A stretch of DNA of 36,083 nucleotides from DATJMJ01 sp035503915 (GCA_035503915.1 DATJSU010000001.1:1-36083); one strand, 5' to 3'; positions 1 through 7,756 are shown, counted from the first letter of the stretch. The notes: generated by a model not told the origin, from the sequence alone. Translations and numbers: made by a program.

Positions 1-1
1 C

Positions 2-613
2 TGCGAGGTCCCTGGCTTTGGGGCCATCACCCCCAAGGCGATAACCGACATGATGGACAGCGGGGACCCTTTCCTAAAGGCCATCGTCACCAAGGGCAAG
101 GACATTGTCGGGGTGGTGCACCTGGGCAGGCGGCCCAACGCCTACCAGCAGAGCGCTCTTGACTGGCTCTACCCCCGCTGCGCGGCAGAGGGCTGTGGCA
201 CCCGGGCCGAGTTCTTACAGACCGACCACCGCCTGGACTGGTCAAGGAGCCACGTGACGATCTTTGACTTGTTGGACCGTCTCTGCCCCTTCCACCACCG
301 CCTGAAGACGACCGAGGGCTGGCAGCTCGTAGAGGGCAGGGGCAAGCGGCCCTTCGTAGCCCCAAGCGACCCCCGCCACCCCAGGCACAGCGAGCAGGAG
401 AGAGGTTTGCTGCACGGCGCGGCGCCCCCCGAGCTCGAGCCGTCGCAGAGCGCTCAAGCGCCGGCCCACCCGCTCCAGCAAAACGATGCCACCGGTCTTG
501 CAAAACAGCCGCGACGGTCACAACCTGGCTGCCAAGCACAGCCCGCGCTCAGGCTCAGTTTGCAAGCTGACGAGCACATACTCGCAACCGGCCATGACAG
601 CCCGCCTCCATAG
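2..613 (+). CDS. HNH endonuclease domain protein, DUF222/13E12 type (5' truncated)
   Basis: The open frame enters from the left edge of the window (first full codon at base 2), so only the C-terminal part is present. The residues before the first internal ATG (position 50) read CEVPGFGAITPKAIT, which continues the family pattern, so the ATG is not the true start. The visible part matches the C-terminal HNH domain of DUF222/13E12 repeat proteins: HLGRRPNAYQQSALDW, then a zinc or fold cysteine pair in CAAEGCGTRAEF, the DH of QTDHRLDW, LCPFHHRLKT and a tail of DPRHPRH. Actinobacterial genomes usually carry many copies of this family; the cellular role is unsettled, although the HNH fold implies metal-dependent nucleic-acid cleavage. 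The last 80 residues are low-complexity and Pro/Gln-rich. It converges on the next gene. Confidence 0.88.
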   Translation, partial: CEVPGFGAITPKAITDMMDSGDPFLKAIVTKGKDIVGVVHLGRRPNAYQQSALDWLYPRCAAEGCGTRAEFLQTDHRLDWSRSHVTIFDLLDRLCPFHHRLKTTEGWQLVEGRGKRPFVAPSDPRHPRHSEQERGLLHGAAPPELEPSQSAQAPAHPLQQNDATGLAKQPRRSQPGCQAQPALRLSLQADEHILATGHDSPPP

Positions 614-648
614 ACAATGCGTGGGCGGCTCATGGACGAGCGCTCGCT

Positions 649-1014
649 TCAGCCCGGTAAGACCGGGGGCAAGCGGTGCAGCTCAAGGTAGTGGGCTGGC
701 GACACGGTGTCGGTCCCGTCCACCCAGGCGTGCGCCGGCTGCAACTTCATACCCTCAGGCGGCACCCCGATCACCACGTCTCGCATTATGCCCTGCGAGG
801 CCAGCCAGGCTTGCAGGACGAGCGCGCGCTCGAGGCAGGTCGGGCTGAGCCGCGAGAGGGCACCTGTCACGCCGAGGCCTGCGCGACGGCCGAGCCGAGG
901 CGGCCGGGGGGCTCTCGCCTGGATGCCTTTGGAGCGCAGTTCCCTGCGAACCCTGCGCGCCGCCAGGGTGGCCCACAGGGCGCCGATGAGCACGATGGGG
1001 CGGAACCTCCACAT
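649..1014 (-). CDS. lasso peptide B2-like transglutaminase-fold protein (McjB C-terminal domain)
   Basis: The 121-residue product from the ATG at 1014 has a short hydrophobic N-terminus (PIVLIGALWATLAA), a basic linker, and a C-terminal transglutaminase-like core. The catalytic-type residues are Cys60 in SRLSPTCLERALVLQAWL, His95 in AHAWVDG and Asp99 in the same motif. This is the arrangement of the McjB C-terminal/Transglut_core3 family, which removes leader peptides during lasso-peptide maturation. The frame stays open to a TTG at 1092, which would add 26 polar residues; I prefer the ATG because the extension contains a DNA direct repeat and has no family character. No lasso precursor, B1 (PqqD-like) or asparagine-synthetase-like cyclase lies nearby, so its substrate is unknown. 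Some actinobacterial homologues also occur alone. Confidence 0.75.
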   Translation of the reverse strand: MWRFRPIVLIGALWATLAARRVRRELRSKGIQARAPRPPRLGRRAGLGVTGALSRLSPTCLERALVLQAWLASQGIMRDVVIGVPPEGMKLQPAHAWVDGTDTVSPAHYLELHRLPPVLPG

Positions 1015-1033
1015 GATGCAGCACCACTCTACT

Positions 1034-1085
1034 TTTTCTACTTTCTCCGGGGGCCCCCTGAGCGTTTTCTCCGGGCCCCCTGGGT
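1034..1085 (-). repeat. imperfect direct repeat upstream of the B2-like gene
   Basis: Read on the minus strand, two copies of a purine-rich word, cagggggcccggagaaa and cagggggcccccggagaaa, lie about 25 nt apart just upstream of the ATG at 1014. They may be a regulatory repeat or, if the TTG at 1092 is used, part of the coding region. Confidence 0.5.
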
Positions 1086-1158
1086 TTGTCAAGCCAACCT
1101 GGCCCTAAACCGGCGCCTCGGCAGGCAGCCCTGGGCGTGTGCTGAGGAGCTTGGCCGC

Positions 1159-1533
1159 CTAAGCGGTTGCGGCACGTCCCTGGTGCCAGAGGTGCCCCGG
1201 CACCTCTTGTGCTTGGTGAGGTCCACTGCGCTTGCGTTGCGAGGGAGACAGGCCACCCCACAGCCCGAACATTTCGTGCTGGCCGGCACGGCGGCACTCG
1301 TTGATGACGGGGCAGGCCCGGCAGTACATGAGGGCCTGGGCGTACGCTTTCTGCGCGCTCGGCCTCCGGTCATCGGTTGCAGGGAAGAAGGCGTCGTTCC
1401 CCTTGCCTCGGCAGGCGGCTCGGCCGTGCCAGGGAGGCCGTTCAGGAGGCGCGTCGCTAAGGTCCCAACCCGCTTCTTTCAGCACCGCGGCCAGCGACGC
1501 GCTTAGTGGTACTGCCTGAGCCTGTTCTGGCAC
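1159..1533 (-). CDS. WhiB-family iron-sulfur transcriptional regulator
   Basis: The 124-residue protein has the four cysteines that bind the [4Fe-4S] cluster: Cys41 (GRAAC), Cys71 and Cys74 (YCRACPV) and Cys80 (NEC), spaced C-x29-C-x2-C-x5-C. The G-[IV]-W-G-G turn follows as FGLWGGL at about 89-95, then SPSQRKR, a basic segment of the kind WhiB proteins use to contact DNA or sigma factor. WhiB proteins are confined to actinobacteria and their phages and sense redox state or NO while bound to the primary sigma factor. The start is GTG at 1533, supported by GGAGAGGAG a few bases upstream. The basic C-terminal tail after the core is longer than in minimal WhiB proteins. I cannot assign a WhiB subclass. 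Confidence 0.88.
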   Translation of the reverse strand: MPEQAQAVPLSASLAAVLKEAGWDLSDAPPERPPWHGRAACRGKGNDAFFPATDDRRPSAQKAYAQALMYCRACPVINECRRAGQHEMFGLWGGLSPSQRKRSGPHQAQEVPGHLWHQGRAATA

Positions 1534-1619
1534 TGGCTCCTCTCCCGAAGGTTCCCAAGTTCAGGGTGCCAGCCGGTTGGCCGCCTTGCCAGGGACCAAG
1601 GTCCCAAAGGGTGCGCCAA

Positions 1620-2102
1620 CTAGGGCTTCACCATCCGAAAGCAAAACGGGTACCACCAAAATTGGCGCCTGTTGGCAGCTATCGCGGCCTTTATGCACCA
1701 GACAATTGCCACGACCTCAGCTGCGACCCCGAGAGGGACGATGGCGAGCAGGGCTATGCCTGCAGTGAGCAACGCTCCTGGGACGAGCACTGCGAAAGCG
1801 CCAAAGGAAACTATGAACAGTGTCAGCTGGAAGTTCAGTGCTTCGGCAGCCTGGACCTTGGTGAAGCTGTCTGACCTGTCGGTGACCAGGTAGACGATGA
1901 GCGGGATAAGCGGCCCACCGACAAGGAACCCTAGATGTGCCACGGTTGCCGCGCCGGCTGAGGGCGCCGGCGGCGCCGGCCATGCGGCGTAAGGAGGCGT
2001 CCAATAAGCGCCCCAGCGGTACCCGTCCCAATACCGGGGCGCGCCGCTGGCCGGGTCGGGGTACCACCCAGGCGGAGGGGTCGGGCTCGCGTAGTCGGCC
2101 AC
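1620..2102 (-). CDS. DUF2510 / DUF4870-like small membrane protein
   Basis: The 160-residue protein begins with a DUF2510 motif (PPGWYPDP...RYWDGYRWG, residues about 10-32), a short Trp/Pro/Tyr module at the cytoplasmic end of many actinobacterial membrane proteins. After a proline-rich linker it has a DUF4870-like membrane domain: AHLGFLVGGPLIPLIVYLVT as the first helix, the conserved amphipathic segment FTKVQAAEALNFQLT, and two further hydrophobic helices with WCIKAAIAANRRQFWWYP near the end. The start is a GTG at 2102 with no strong Shine-Dalgarno sequence. The function is unknown; DUF4870 proteins are thought to be small integral membrane components. The WhiB gene downstream on the same strand is 86 bp away. 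Confidence 0.85.
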   Translation of the reverse strand: MADYASPTPPPGWYPDPASGAPRYWDGYRWGAYWTPPYAAWPAPPAPSAGAATVAHLGFLVGGPLIPLIVYLVTDRSDSFTKVQAAEALNFQLTLFIVSFGAFAVLVPGALLTAGIALLAIVPLGVAAEVVAIVWCIKAAIAANRRQFWWYPFCFRMVKP

Positions 2103-2575
2103 GGTGAAGAGTCTGCACCTCGGGGCTCGCTTGCGATAAGTCCACTGCGGGCTCGCGCCGGTTGCGCGTCACCTTGGGCGAACCTAGTGAGCAGGGCCTC
2201 GTTGGCCTGGCACGGTAGGAACCCTCCGGGCGTAGTGCTCCAGACCCTCGGTGAAAGGTGGCTTTCGACATCGGGTTCTGTGACCTACAAGAGCTCTGGC
2301 CAGGTCAGCCTCCGGCCGTCTTGGCCCGCTACCAGCCTCCCGCGCGCCGCTACGGGCTGACGGTTGCAGGGAGCTTCGATTGCCCGGCCTCCTGAACGGT
2401 GCGGGCTTCGGCTCGTTTCGCGCGCTGGCAGGAAAAGTCTTAGGGCGTGGGCATAAAACCACGTGCGCGAGCAGGCCGAGCCGGGACAGCAGGCCGAGCC
2501 GGGACAGCAGGCCGGGACAGCAGGCCGAGCCGAGACAGGAGGCGTAGCGGGGACCTCGACTACCCGGACTTCTCG
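2103..2575. other. intergenic region of 473 bp without a convincing gene
   Basis: The gap between the PPOX and DUF2510 genes, both on the minus strand, contains the 18-bp tandem array at 2471-2537 and otherwise GC-rich sequence. Open frames crossing it are Arg/Gly/Pro-rich, show no domain, and read the tandem repeat as RAGTAG repeats. I see no tRNA. Confidence 0.6.
2471..2537. repeat. tandem array, 18-bp unit, four copies (one shortened)
   Basis: The unit is gcaggccgagccgggaca. Copies are at 2471-2488, 2489-2506, 2507-2519 (lacks five bases, gagcc) and 2520-2537 (one substitution). It lies 38 bp beyond the stop codon of the PPOX gene. Confidence 0.9.
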
Positions 2576-3121
2576 TCAGGCCAGAGCAGGCAGCCCGTCG
2601 ATGCTGAAGCGGTTCTTCTCTGCCCGGTAGGCGACAAGTCCCTCGGGGCCCTTCGTCTCGCTCCAGTGGTCGAGGTTCTCGCGGTGGCCGGCGAAGGTCA
2701 TAAACGGGGCCCCGTACCCGCACGAATCTGAGATGCGCTCCACCTCGACACTTATGAGCGCTCGCGTGCTCGGGTGGGCCGGGAAACAGGCCATGAGATC
2801 TGCGAAGTCCGGGCCCCCCTCCACGACCACGCTGCCCTTCCCGTGGAGCCGGACGATACGCGGGGGGCCCTCGAACGCGCAGAACATGATGATGATGCGG
2901 CCGTTCTCCCGTAAGTGTGCGATTGTCTCTGCGCCGCTCCCGGTCATGTCCTGGTACACAACGCGCCGTGGGCCCATAAGGACCAGGTTGTCCCTCGTGC
3001 CCTTGGGGGAGCAGTTCACATGGCCGTCGGCTGCCAGGGGAGCAGTGGCCACGAAGAACACCGGCTGGCGGGCGAGGAAATCGGCCAGCCGGTCGTCGAT
3101 CGCGTCGTAGGTCTTTCCCAT
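2576..3121 (-). CDS. pyridoxamine 5'-phosphate oxidase-family (PPOX) flavin-binding protein
   Basis: The 181-residue product starts at the ATG at 3121, giving MGKTYDAIDDRLADFLARQ, the usual beginning of this PPOX subgroup. The split-barrel flavin/F420 fold is shown by FFVATAPLAADGHVNCSPKG (strand pair with the NxSPKG turn), RRVVYQDMTGSGAETIAHL, and NGRIIIMFCAFEGPPRIVRLHG. The C-terminal part carries SCGYGAPFM and a family HRENLDHW. Proteins of this type bind FMN or F420 and act on small molecules; the substrate cannot be read from sequence. Upstream in-frame codons up to 3172 encode a Cys/Arg-rich stretch overlying the promoter and are rejected as a start. The promoter is described separately and suggests a leaderless message. 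Confidence 0.85.
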   Translation of the reverse strand: MGKTYDAIDDRLADFLARQPVFFVATAPLAADGHVNCSPKGTRDNLVLMGPRRVVYQDMTGSGAETIAHLRENGRIIIMFCAFEGPPRIVRLHGKGSVVVEGGPDFADLMACFPAHPSTRALISVEVERISDSCGYGAPFMTFAGHRENLDHWSETKGPEGLVAYRAEKNRFSIDGLPALA

Positions 3122-3128
3122 CCACCCA

Positions 3129-3158
3129 GTTTTACAGCAAGATCGTTTGCAGAGCCAA
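3129..3158 (-). promoter_or_regulatory. promoter of the PPOX gene, apparently leaderless
   Basis: Reading the minus strand, TTGGCT (complement of 3153-3158) and TAAAAC (complement of 3129-3134) are separated by 18 bp. The -10 box ends 7 nt before the ATG at 3121, so transcription would begin at or next to the start codon. No Shine-Dalgarno sequence precedes the ATG. Confidence 0.5.
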
Positions 3159-3296
3159 CGACGGTGCGTCATGTTCCCGGCCGCGGAACACGCCCATAAT
3201 GCCGGGGTTTTCCGACCACCACATCATTGGCGAGAGCACCGGCGAAGCCGAGCCGGGCACCTTCGTCCAAGGCGCCCCTTAGGTGACTGGGGAGGG

Positions 3297-4670
3297 CTAG
3301 CTGGGCGTGGAGGCGCCGCTGACGGCCTCGATGGCTTGGGGGCGGGCGCCATTATCGGTGACTTCGCCCACGGCAGCACAATTGTCCGTGGCCGCGCAAT
3401 CGATCGATTCGAGGCTGACGGCGCCCGTGACCGCTTGCTGTGGGGAAAGGGGCTCCGGGACCACTGACAACCATCGGTTAGGAACTTCGTCGTAAAAAAG
3501 CGCGTCCGAGCCTGACGGCGTCTGGTACGTGCCGACAGCCGCGCAGTCGCCGGGGGGAAGGCACGACACGCTGTTGAGCTGCCCTGACCCCGACCCATTG
3601 CTCGGGAGCGCCACCTGCGCCGAGGGTTGCCAGGTCTCGGTAGTCCCCGAGGCAACAAAAGTCGCCATCATGGGCGTAGCGAGCTCGTTCGAGGAGGCGA
3701 CGTAGTAGCCCGAGGCGAGGCACGTCGTCCCATGGCCCGCGTTGAAGAGGCAGGACACCCCGCTGAGCGTGGTACTTATGCCGGCAGAGCCAGCGGGGGC
3801 GGGGACGGTTTCGAGCGAGGAGAAAATACCGCCGGCGAAGATCGCCGACATCCCCTCTTGGTTGTCGTGGGCGTTGGTATAGTCCCCGACGGCTAGGCAG
3901 GCGCTCGACAGGCAGGACACGCCCGTGAGGTTGGCGCCAGTACCGGCTTCTGCACCTCGCGGCGGAGCCACTTCAACAGCGTCCAATAGGCGAAGGACGC
4001 TGCCCGGTGCGGCGTTGACAGCTGTGCCCCAGCTCCCCGACAGGAGCACCGCCATCGCCTGGGGTTCTTCGTTGCTGTCCCAGTAGCTTCCCAGCGCCAG
4101 GCACCCAGAAGAAATGCACGACACCGCGGTGAGGCTGGCGTGCACCGGGGCGACCGAGTGGTTGGCCGGCAGCCCCACGGTAGGCCCTGGCTTCCAGCCC
4201 CCGGTGTCGCGCCCGGTCTCGACGAGCGGGAGCATCTCGCTACCTTGTTTCACCTGCCCCACCGCGAAGCAAGATTGCGGGGCCCTGCAAGCCACCGAGA
4301 CGAGAGCGTTGCCCGTGCTCGGTGTGCTCCCCGGGGGCAGCTTGGGCTCTGACTCGGCCCAGGAGGCCATGCCGTGATAGAAGGCCCCGGTTTCCACGAG
4401 CACCAAGGGGACGGTGCTGTTGGCGTTGCCCGCCGAGCCGACGGCCACGCAGTACCCCCCGTGCGGGCAATAAACGCCTTCCAGCTCGGCCTGCTGGGCA
4501 CCTTGGACGTGCCACTGCACGGCAGGGTAGAGGCCGATCGCACCCGGGACGCCGCGGCGCGGGAGGGCGCCCGCCGGGCTTGCGGCTGCCGCCAGCAGCC
4601 CGCTCAGCAGGAGGGCCAGCAGCAAAGCACGGAGGTTGGCACGGCTCGTTTGTGTCCCTCTCAGGTCCAT
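3297..4670 (-). CDS. secreted seven-repeat cysteine-pair protein, probable beta-propeller
   Basis: The 457-residue protein has a clear signal peptide (ANLRALLLALLLSGLLAAAA, cleavage near SPAGA-LP at about 35). The mature part contains seven repeats with the core [LI]-x-[GSA]-[VI]-x-C-x(4-9)-C-[LVFA]-A-x-G. The paired cysteines are 68/74, 128/134, 185/190, 253/258, 307/317, 370/376 and 425/431. There are exactly fourteen cysteines, all in these pairs, so each repeat probably carries one small disulfide loop. Seven repeats of roughly 60 residues fit a seven-bladed propeller. Similar SVSC...CxAVG repeats occur in many exported actinobacterial proteins of unknown function. The ATG at 4670 has AAAGG 8 nt upstream. 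There is no membrane anchor, so the protein is probably released. Confidence 0.8.
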   Translation of the reverse strand: MDLRGTQTSRANLRALLLALLLSGLLAAAASPAGALPRRGVPGAIGLYPAVQWHVQGAQQAELEGVYCPHGGYCVAVGSAGNANSTVPLVLVETGAFYHGMASWAESEPKLPPGSTPSTGNALVSVACRAPQSCFAVGQVKQGSEMLPLVETGRDTGGWKPGPTVGLPANHSVAPVHASLTAVSCISSGCLALGSYWDSNEEPQAMAVLLSGSWGTAVNAAPGSVLRLLDAVEVAPPRGAEAGTGANLTGVSCLSSACLAVGDYTNAHDNQEGMSAIFAGGIFSSLETVPAPAGSAGISTTLSGVSCLFNAGHGTTCLASGYYVASSNELATPMMATFVASGTTETWQPSAQVALPSNGSGSGQLNSVSCLPPGDCAAVGTYQTPSGSDALFYDEVPNRWLSVVPEPLSPQQAVTGAVSLESIDCAATDNCAAVGEVTDNGARPQAIEAVSGASTPS

Positions 4671-4860
4671 GGAGGTCGCCTTTCGTGACTGCCCCTCCCG
4701 GTCTGGGACGGGCCCTACTAGGCATTATGCAGACTGGCCATTGCACCGGGGTTGCATGGCAATTACGCAGGCTCGTCATTTCTCCGCCCCGAAGGAGGCC
4801 AACAAGCTCGAGCCCCCAGGACGGCTGAGAGTGGCCCGAGCGCCAGTACCCGTTCCCGCT
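4671..4860. promoter_or_regulatory. 190-bp gap with interrupted inverted repeat upstream of the propeller gene
   Basis: The gap holds an imperfect hairpin, ccattgcaccggggttgcatgg at about 4738-4759, and a short palindrome gcattatgc at about 4724-4732. Both lie upstream of the minus-strand propeller gene and could be operator elements. The assignment is weak. Confidence 0.25.
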
Positions 4861-6234
4861 TCAGCGCTGGAGGAACGAAAGCAGCTTGCCCCATTGGTTG
4901 GCGAGCGCCACCGGGTTGGAGAGCACGGTCTGGCCTCCGAGGCCGTAGTAGTACTCGAGGGAGGCCACTCCCGGGTCATAGGGCACGGGCGCGCCGAGGC
5001 CGTGGCCCGCTCCGGGGTAGTCGAGGAGCTCATGAGCGTAGCGGTCGTGGGCGCGCTTGAGCTGGGCCATCATGTTCTCCGCGTACGTGCAGGCGTTCCA
5101 GATCCCGTCCGCTCCGCCGCAGTCCATAAAGACCGGGCCGCGGATCTTGGCGACTGGCACCACGGCCTCGGGGTTGTCTGCCGGGAGAGGGTTGGGCTCG
5201 TCCGTACAGGGCAGGGGCAGGCCCCCGAGTGCCCAGATGGCAAAGCCGGTCCCGGGGTCCCACGAACAGGCCGGCACGTCGTTGGGCTCGAGGGCCAGCA
5301 CGCCGTGCACCAGGCCTGGGTAGTACACGCCGAGCTGGAGGGCAGCCTCGCTCCCAAGCGACCAACCCGCCACCCAGGCTCGTCCGGGATTTACTCCTGG
5401 CTGAGCCCTCAGCCAGCGAAAAGCCTCGGCAAAGTAGCCGAGGGAAAAGCCACCGATCACCTGAGGCAAGCCGGGGGCGTCGAAGTACGCCAGATCCAAG
5501 GTCGGGTAGCCATGGGAGGCGAGGAAGGCGCCGAAAAGGGTATCGACGCCACCCCCCGAGCCACCGAACTCGAGGACCCCGATGTGGTTGTCCAGGCGCG
5601 CAGGCGGCTGCCAGTACACCCCGTAGAAGCCGTGAGCGGCGACGGTCTCGACCGAGGCCGTGACAGGCATGGCGGGCGCCCGTTCGACGGTCACCGAGGC
5701 GTGCATGCCCCCACTGGAAGCAGTGAAGGTGAACGGGCGCGCCTTGGACCATGAACAGCTGGGCCCGGTCTTCCCGGGCAATTTGCAAGTGGCCCACGAG
5801 TAGGCATTTTCGTAACCGCTGTAGCTGCCGAAGGGCCAGGCTGAAAGGTTGAGCGTGGTAGAGAACATGCCCGGGTTCGTCATGAGGTCCACTGGCGCCA
5901 TCGCGTCCGGGCCGACCGGGCCGCCTCTATCGGTGCCCCCTTCCAGGGCCGGGTCGACGGCTCCCGCCCGATTGGCTACGTAATCGATCGCCTCGCTCCA
6001 CTCGAGGCCCTTGGCGTCGACCGAGGTGACCGACAGGGTCACCCGCTGGCCGGGCGCGAGCCCTGAGACCCGGATGCTGAGGGGGCTGTCGGCGGGCGAA
6101 ACCGCAGGGCTCACGCTGAGGCGCAGGTCGCTCTTGGCAACGGCTGGCATGGCTGGCACGCCGGTGGTGCCCGCGAGCAAAATGACGACCGGGGCCAGCG
6201 CAAGCCAAGGTTGCCTCGCCTGCCACCTCGACAT
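4861..6234 (-). CDS. exported acyl-CoA thioesterase/BAAT-family alpha/beta hydrolase
   Basis: From the ATG at 6234 the product is 457 residues with a signal peptide (RQPWLALAPVVILLAGTTG, cleavage near AMPAVA). Residues about 37-190 form an acyl-CoA thioesterase/BAAT N-terminal domain (SPLSIRVSGLAPGQRVTLSV, then LEWSEAIDYVANRAGAVD). Residues about 200-457 are the BAAT C-terminal hydrolase. The likely triad is Ser292 in AGWSLGSE, Asp376 in GADGIW and His411 in GAGHGLG. The family usually has Cys or Ser as nucleophile and hydrolyses or transfers acyl-CoA thioesters; an exported member must have another ester or thioester substrate. The frame is open to 6399, but that 55-residue extension is a translated 21-bp tandem repeat (ATIWRRQ units), so I start at the methionine preceding the signal peptide. 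Confidence 0.8.
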   Translation of the reverse strand: MSRWQARQPWLALAPVVILLAGTTGVPAMPAVAKSDLRLSVSPAVSPADSPLSIRVSGLAPGQRVTLSVTSVDAKGLEWSEAIDYVANRAGAVDPALEGGTDRGGPVGPDAMAPVDLMTNPGMFSTTLNLSAWPFGSYSGYENAYSWATCKLPGKTGPSCSWSKARPFTFTASSGGMHASVTVERAPAMPVTASVETVAAHGFYGVYWQPPARLDNHIGVLEFGGSGGGVDTLFGAFLASHGYPTLDLAYFDAPGLPQVIGGFSLGYFAEAFRWLRAQPGVNPGRAWVAGWSLGSEAALQLGVYYPGLVHGVLALEPNDVPACSWDPGTGFAIWALGGLPLPCTDEPNPLPADNPEAVVPVAKIRGPVFMDCGGADGIWNACTYAENMMAQLKRAHDRYAHELLDYPGAGHGLGAPVPYDPGVASLEYYYGLGGQTVLSNPVALANQWGKLLSFLQR

Positions 6235-6355
6235 CGTCTCCTGCCGCCGCCATGTCGTCTCCTGCCGCCGCCATATCGTCGCCTGCTGCCGCCATATCGT
6301 CGCCTGCCACCTCGAGATCGTTGCCTGGGGCCGCCATATCGTCGCCTGCTGGCTC
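6230..6355. repeat. tandem array, 21-bp unit, six copies
   Basis: Units begin at 6230, 6251, 6272, 6293, 6314 and 6335; the plus-strand consensus begins catatcgtcgcctgctgc and ends cgc. A degenerate copy precedes (6209-6229) and another follows (from 6356). The start codon of the BAAT-type hydrolase (complement of 6232-6234) is in the first unit. Because 21 is a multiple of three, all frames remain open across the array. Confidence 0.92.
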
Positions 6356-6459
6356 CAGGTCAGCGGGCGAGGGTGGCAATCGATCGGCCCGGTACCCATA
6401 GGCGTAAAGCTATTCAGAGGCCAGAGTTAGGGGCGCAGAGCCGCCGGCTCTTGGAGATG

Positions 6460-6465
6460 TATCCT
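6460..6465 (+). promoter_or_regulatory. -10 box TATCCT before the M24 gene
   Basis: TATCCT ends 5 nt before the GTG at 6471, placing the transcript start at the start codon. No clear -35 hexamer is visible. Confidence 0.4.
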
Positions 6466-6470
6466 CGGGC

Positions 6471-7688
6471 GTGACAGAGGCCAGGGCCGGCGTGCCAGTT
6501 CCCGAGCACGGGCGGCCGCGTATCGGGCAGGAAGAGCTCGCCCTCCGGCGGGCCAAGCTCACCGAGCTCCTCTCCGAGCGTGGAGCCGACGCTTGGCTCG
6601 CCTACGGTGACGATGGTGCGGTAGCCGGCCCTGACCACGTCCGCTACCTGACCAACGTTGCGCCCCACTTCGAACCGGTCCTCGTGGCTGGGGGTACAGC
6701 GGGGAGGTCCGTGCTGCTCACAGGGCCGGAGACGGCGGAGTACGCCCGGGCCGTTGTGGCCGGGGCGATCGAGGTGCTCTCGATCAGTGAGCTCGCCCAC
6801 AGCTCCGAGGAATACCCGACGATAGAGCTTCGTAGCGGGCTCGAGCTGCTCCGCGATGTCGTGGGGAGGTCCGCTGCGTTGGCTTTGCTCGGTGCCGACC
6901 GTGTCCCGCACAGCCTTTACTCCAGCGTTATCGAGCCGCTCGAGGCGCACCACCGGGTCGAGGCCGTGGGAGAAGAGGCTTATACGCTCCGGCGGGTCAA
7001 GACGGCCGCCGAGCAGCTCGTCATCGACGAGGCTTATCGCATCGCCTTGACGGGCCTGAGGGCCGCCCTCGACGTCCTTTGGCCCGGTGCCATCGAACGT
7101 GAGGTGGCGGCCGAGGCCGAGTACGCCATGCGCCGCGCCGGGGCCGAGGGATTTGGGATCGACACGATGGTCGCATCTGGCATCAGCAACACCCGCCCCA
7201 TCCTGGCTCGCTCGACTTTCCGGGAGATCGCGCGAGACGACCTCGTCTGCATAACCTTGGCGCCGCGCTACGAGGGCTACCACGCGGCCATGGCGAGGCC
7301 CTTCCTTTTCCAAGCTAATCCCTCTGTTGAAAGAGCCGTGGAGGTCGCCAAAGAGGCCCAGCGGATGGCCGAGGTTTCCTTGAGGACCGGGTCAGAGGGC
7401 CGTTCCGCCGAATCTGCGGCTCGGGCAGTGGTCGTGCGCTCAGGGGTCGATGCTGAGTTCCCTTATGTAGGAATACACACCATCGGGGTTATTGAGTTCG
7501 AACCTCCCATATTTGCGTCGGGGTCCTCTGCTCGCGTCGAGGAAGGCATGGCGCTGTCCATCGATATCCCTATGTTCCACGCTCCTTGGGGCGGTTTCAG
7601 GGTAGAAGACGGTTTCGCCATCAGGGACGGCCACGCCGCGCCGCGCGTGGACCGTTACCAAGAAGTTGTGCCCCTGCTTTTGCACTGA
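6471..7688 (+). CDS. M24 family (creatinase/Xaa-Pro dipeptidase fold) protein lacking canonical metal aspartates
   Basis: The 405-residue protein has a creatinase N-terminal domain (about 20-160) and a pita-bread M24 domain (about 175-400). The order of M24 landmarks is clear: VASGISNTRPI, the strand DLVCITLAPRYEGYHAAMARPF, GIHTIGVIEFEPP, and FRVEDGFAI. In metallopeptidases the second landmark holds two aspartates (VxxDxG...SDxTR); here those positions read ITLAP and HAAMAR. The histidine, the glutamate of IEFEPP and the final glutamate of RVEDG remain. Creatinase itself is an M24 member working without metal, so this protein may be an amidinohydrolase-like or other metal-independent enzyme instead of a peptidase. 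The start is GTG at 6471, with a -10 box just upstream. Confidence 0.85.
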   Translation: MTEARAGVPVPEHGRPRIGQEELALRRAKLTELLSERGADAWLAYGDDGAVAGPDHVRYLTNVAPHFEPVLVAGGTAGRSVLLTGPETAEYARAVVAGAIEVLSISELAHSSEEYPTIELRSGLELLRDVVGRSAALALLGADRVPHSLYSSVIEPLEAHHRVEAVGEEAYTLRRVKTAAEQLVIDEAYRIALTGLRAALDVLWPGAIEREVAAEAEYAMRRAGAEGFGIDTMVASGISNTRPILARSTFREIARDDLVCITLAPRYEGYHAAMARPFLFQANPSVERAVEVAKEAQRMAEVSLRTGSEGRSAESAARAVVVRSGVDAEFPYVGIHTIGVIEFEPPIFASGSSARVEEGMALSIDIPMFHAPWGGFRVEDGFAIRDGHAAPRVDRYQEVVPLLLH

Positions 7689-7716
7689 ACGGGCAACTTC
7701 ACGCCCTGTGGCAAGC

Positions 7717-7756
7717 GGCGGGCCAGCCCAGCTGTTGTTGCCAGACCGGCCCGCCG
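7717..7756. terminator. possible bidirectional terminator hairpin
   Basis: Between two convergent genes, cggcgggcc and ggcccgccg can form a 9-bp GC stem with a 23-nt loop. There is no U-tract, and the long loop makes the assignment uncertain. Confidence 0.35.

Noticed and set aside
637..646. palindrome cgagcgctcg between HNH and B2-like genes as a terminator
   Set aside because: Ten bases without loop or U-tract; too short to claim.
649..1533. complete lasso-peptide biosynthesis cluster
   Set aside because: Only the B2-like protease is present; no precursor, B1 or cyclase gene could be found in the window.
2184..3125. minus-strand frame of 313 codons over the PPOX gene
   Set aside because: Arg/Gly/Pro-rich shadow of the PPOX frame that also runs through the 18-bp array.
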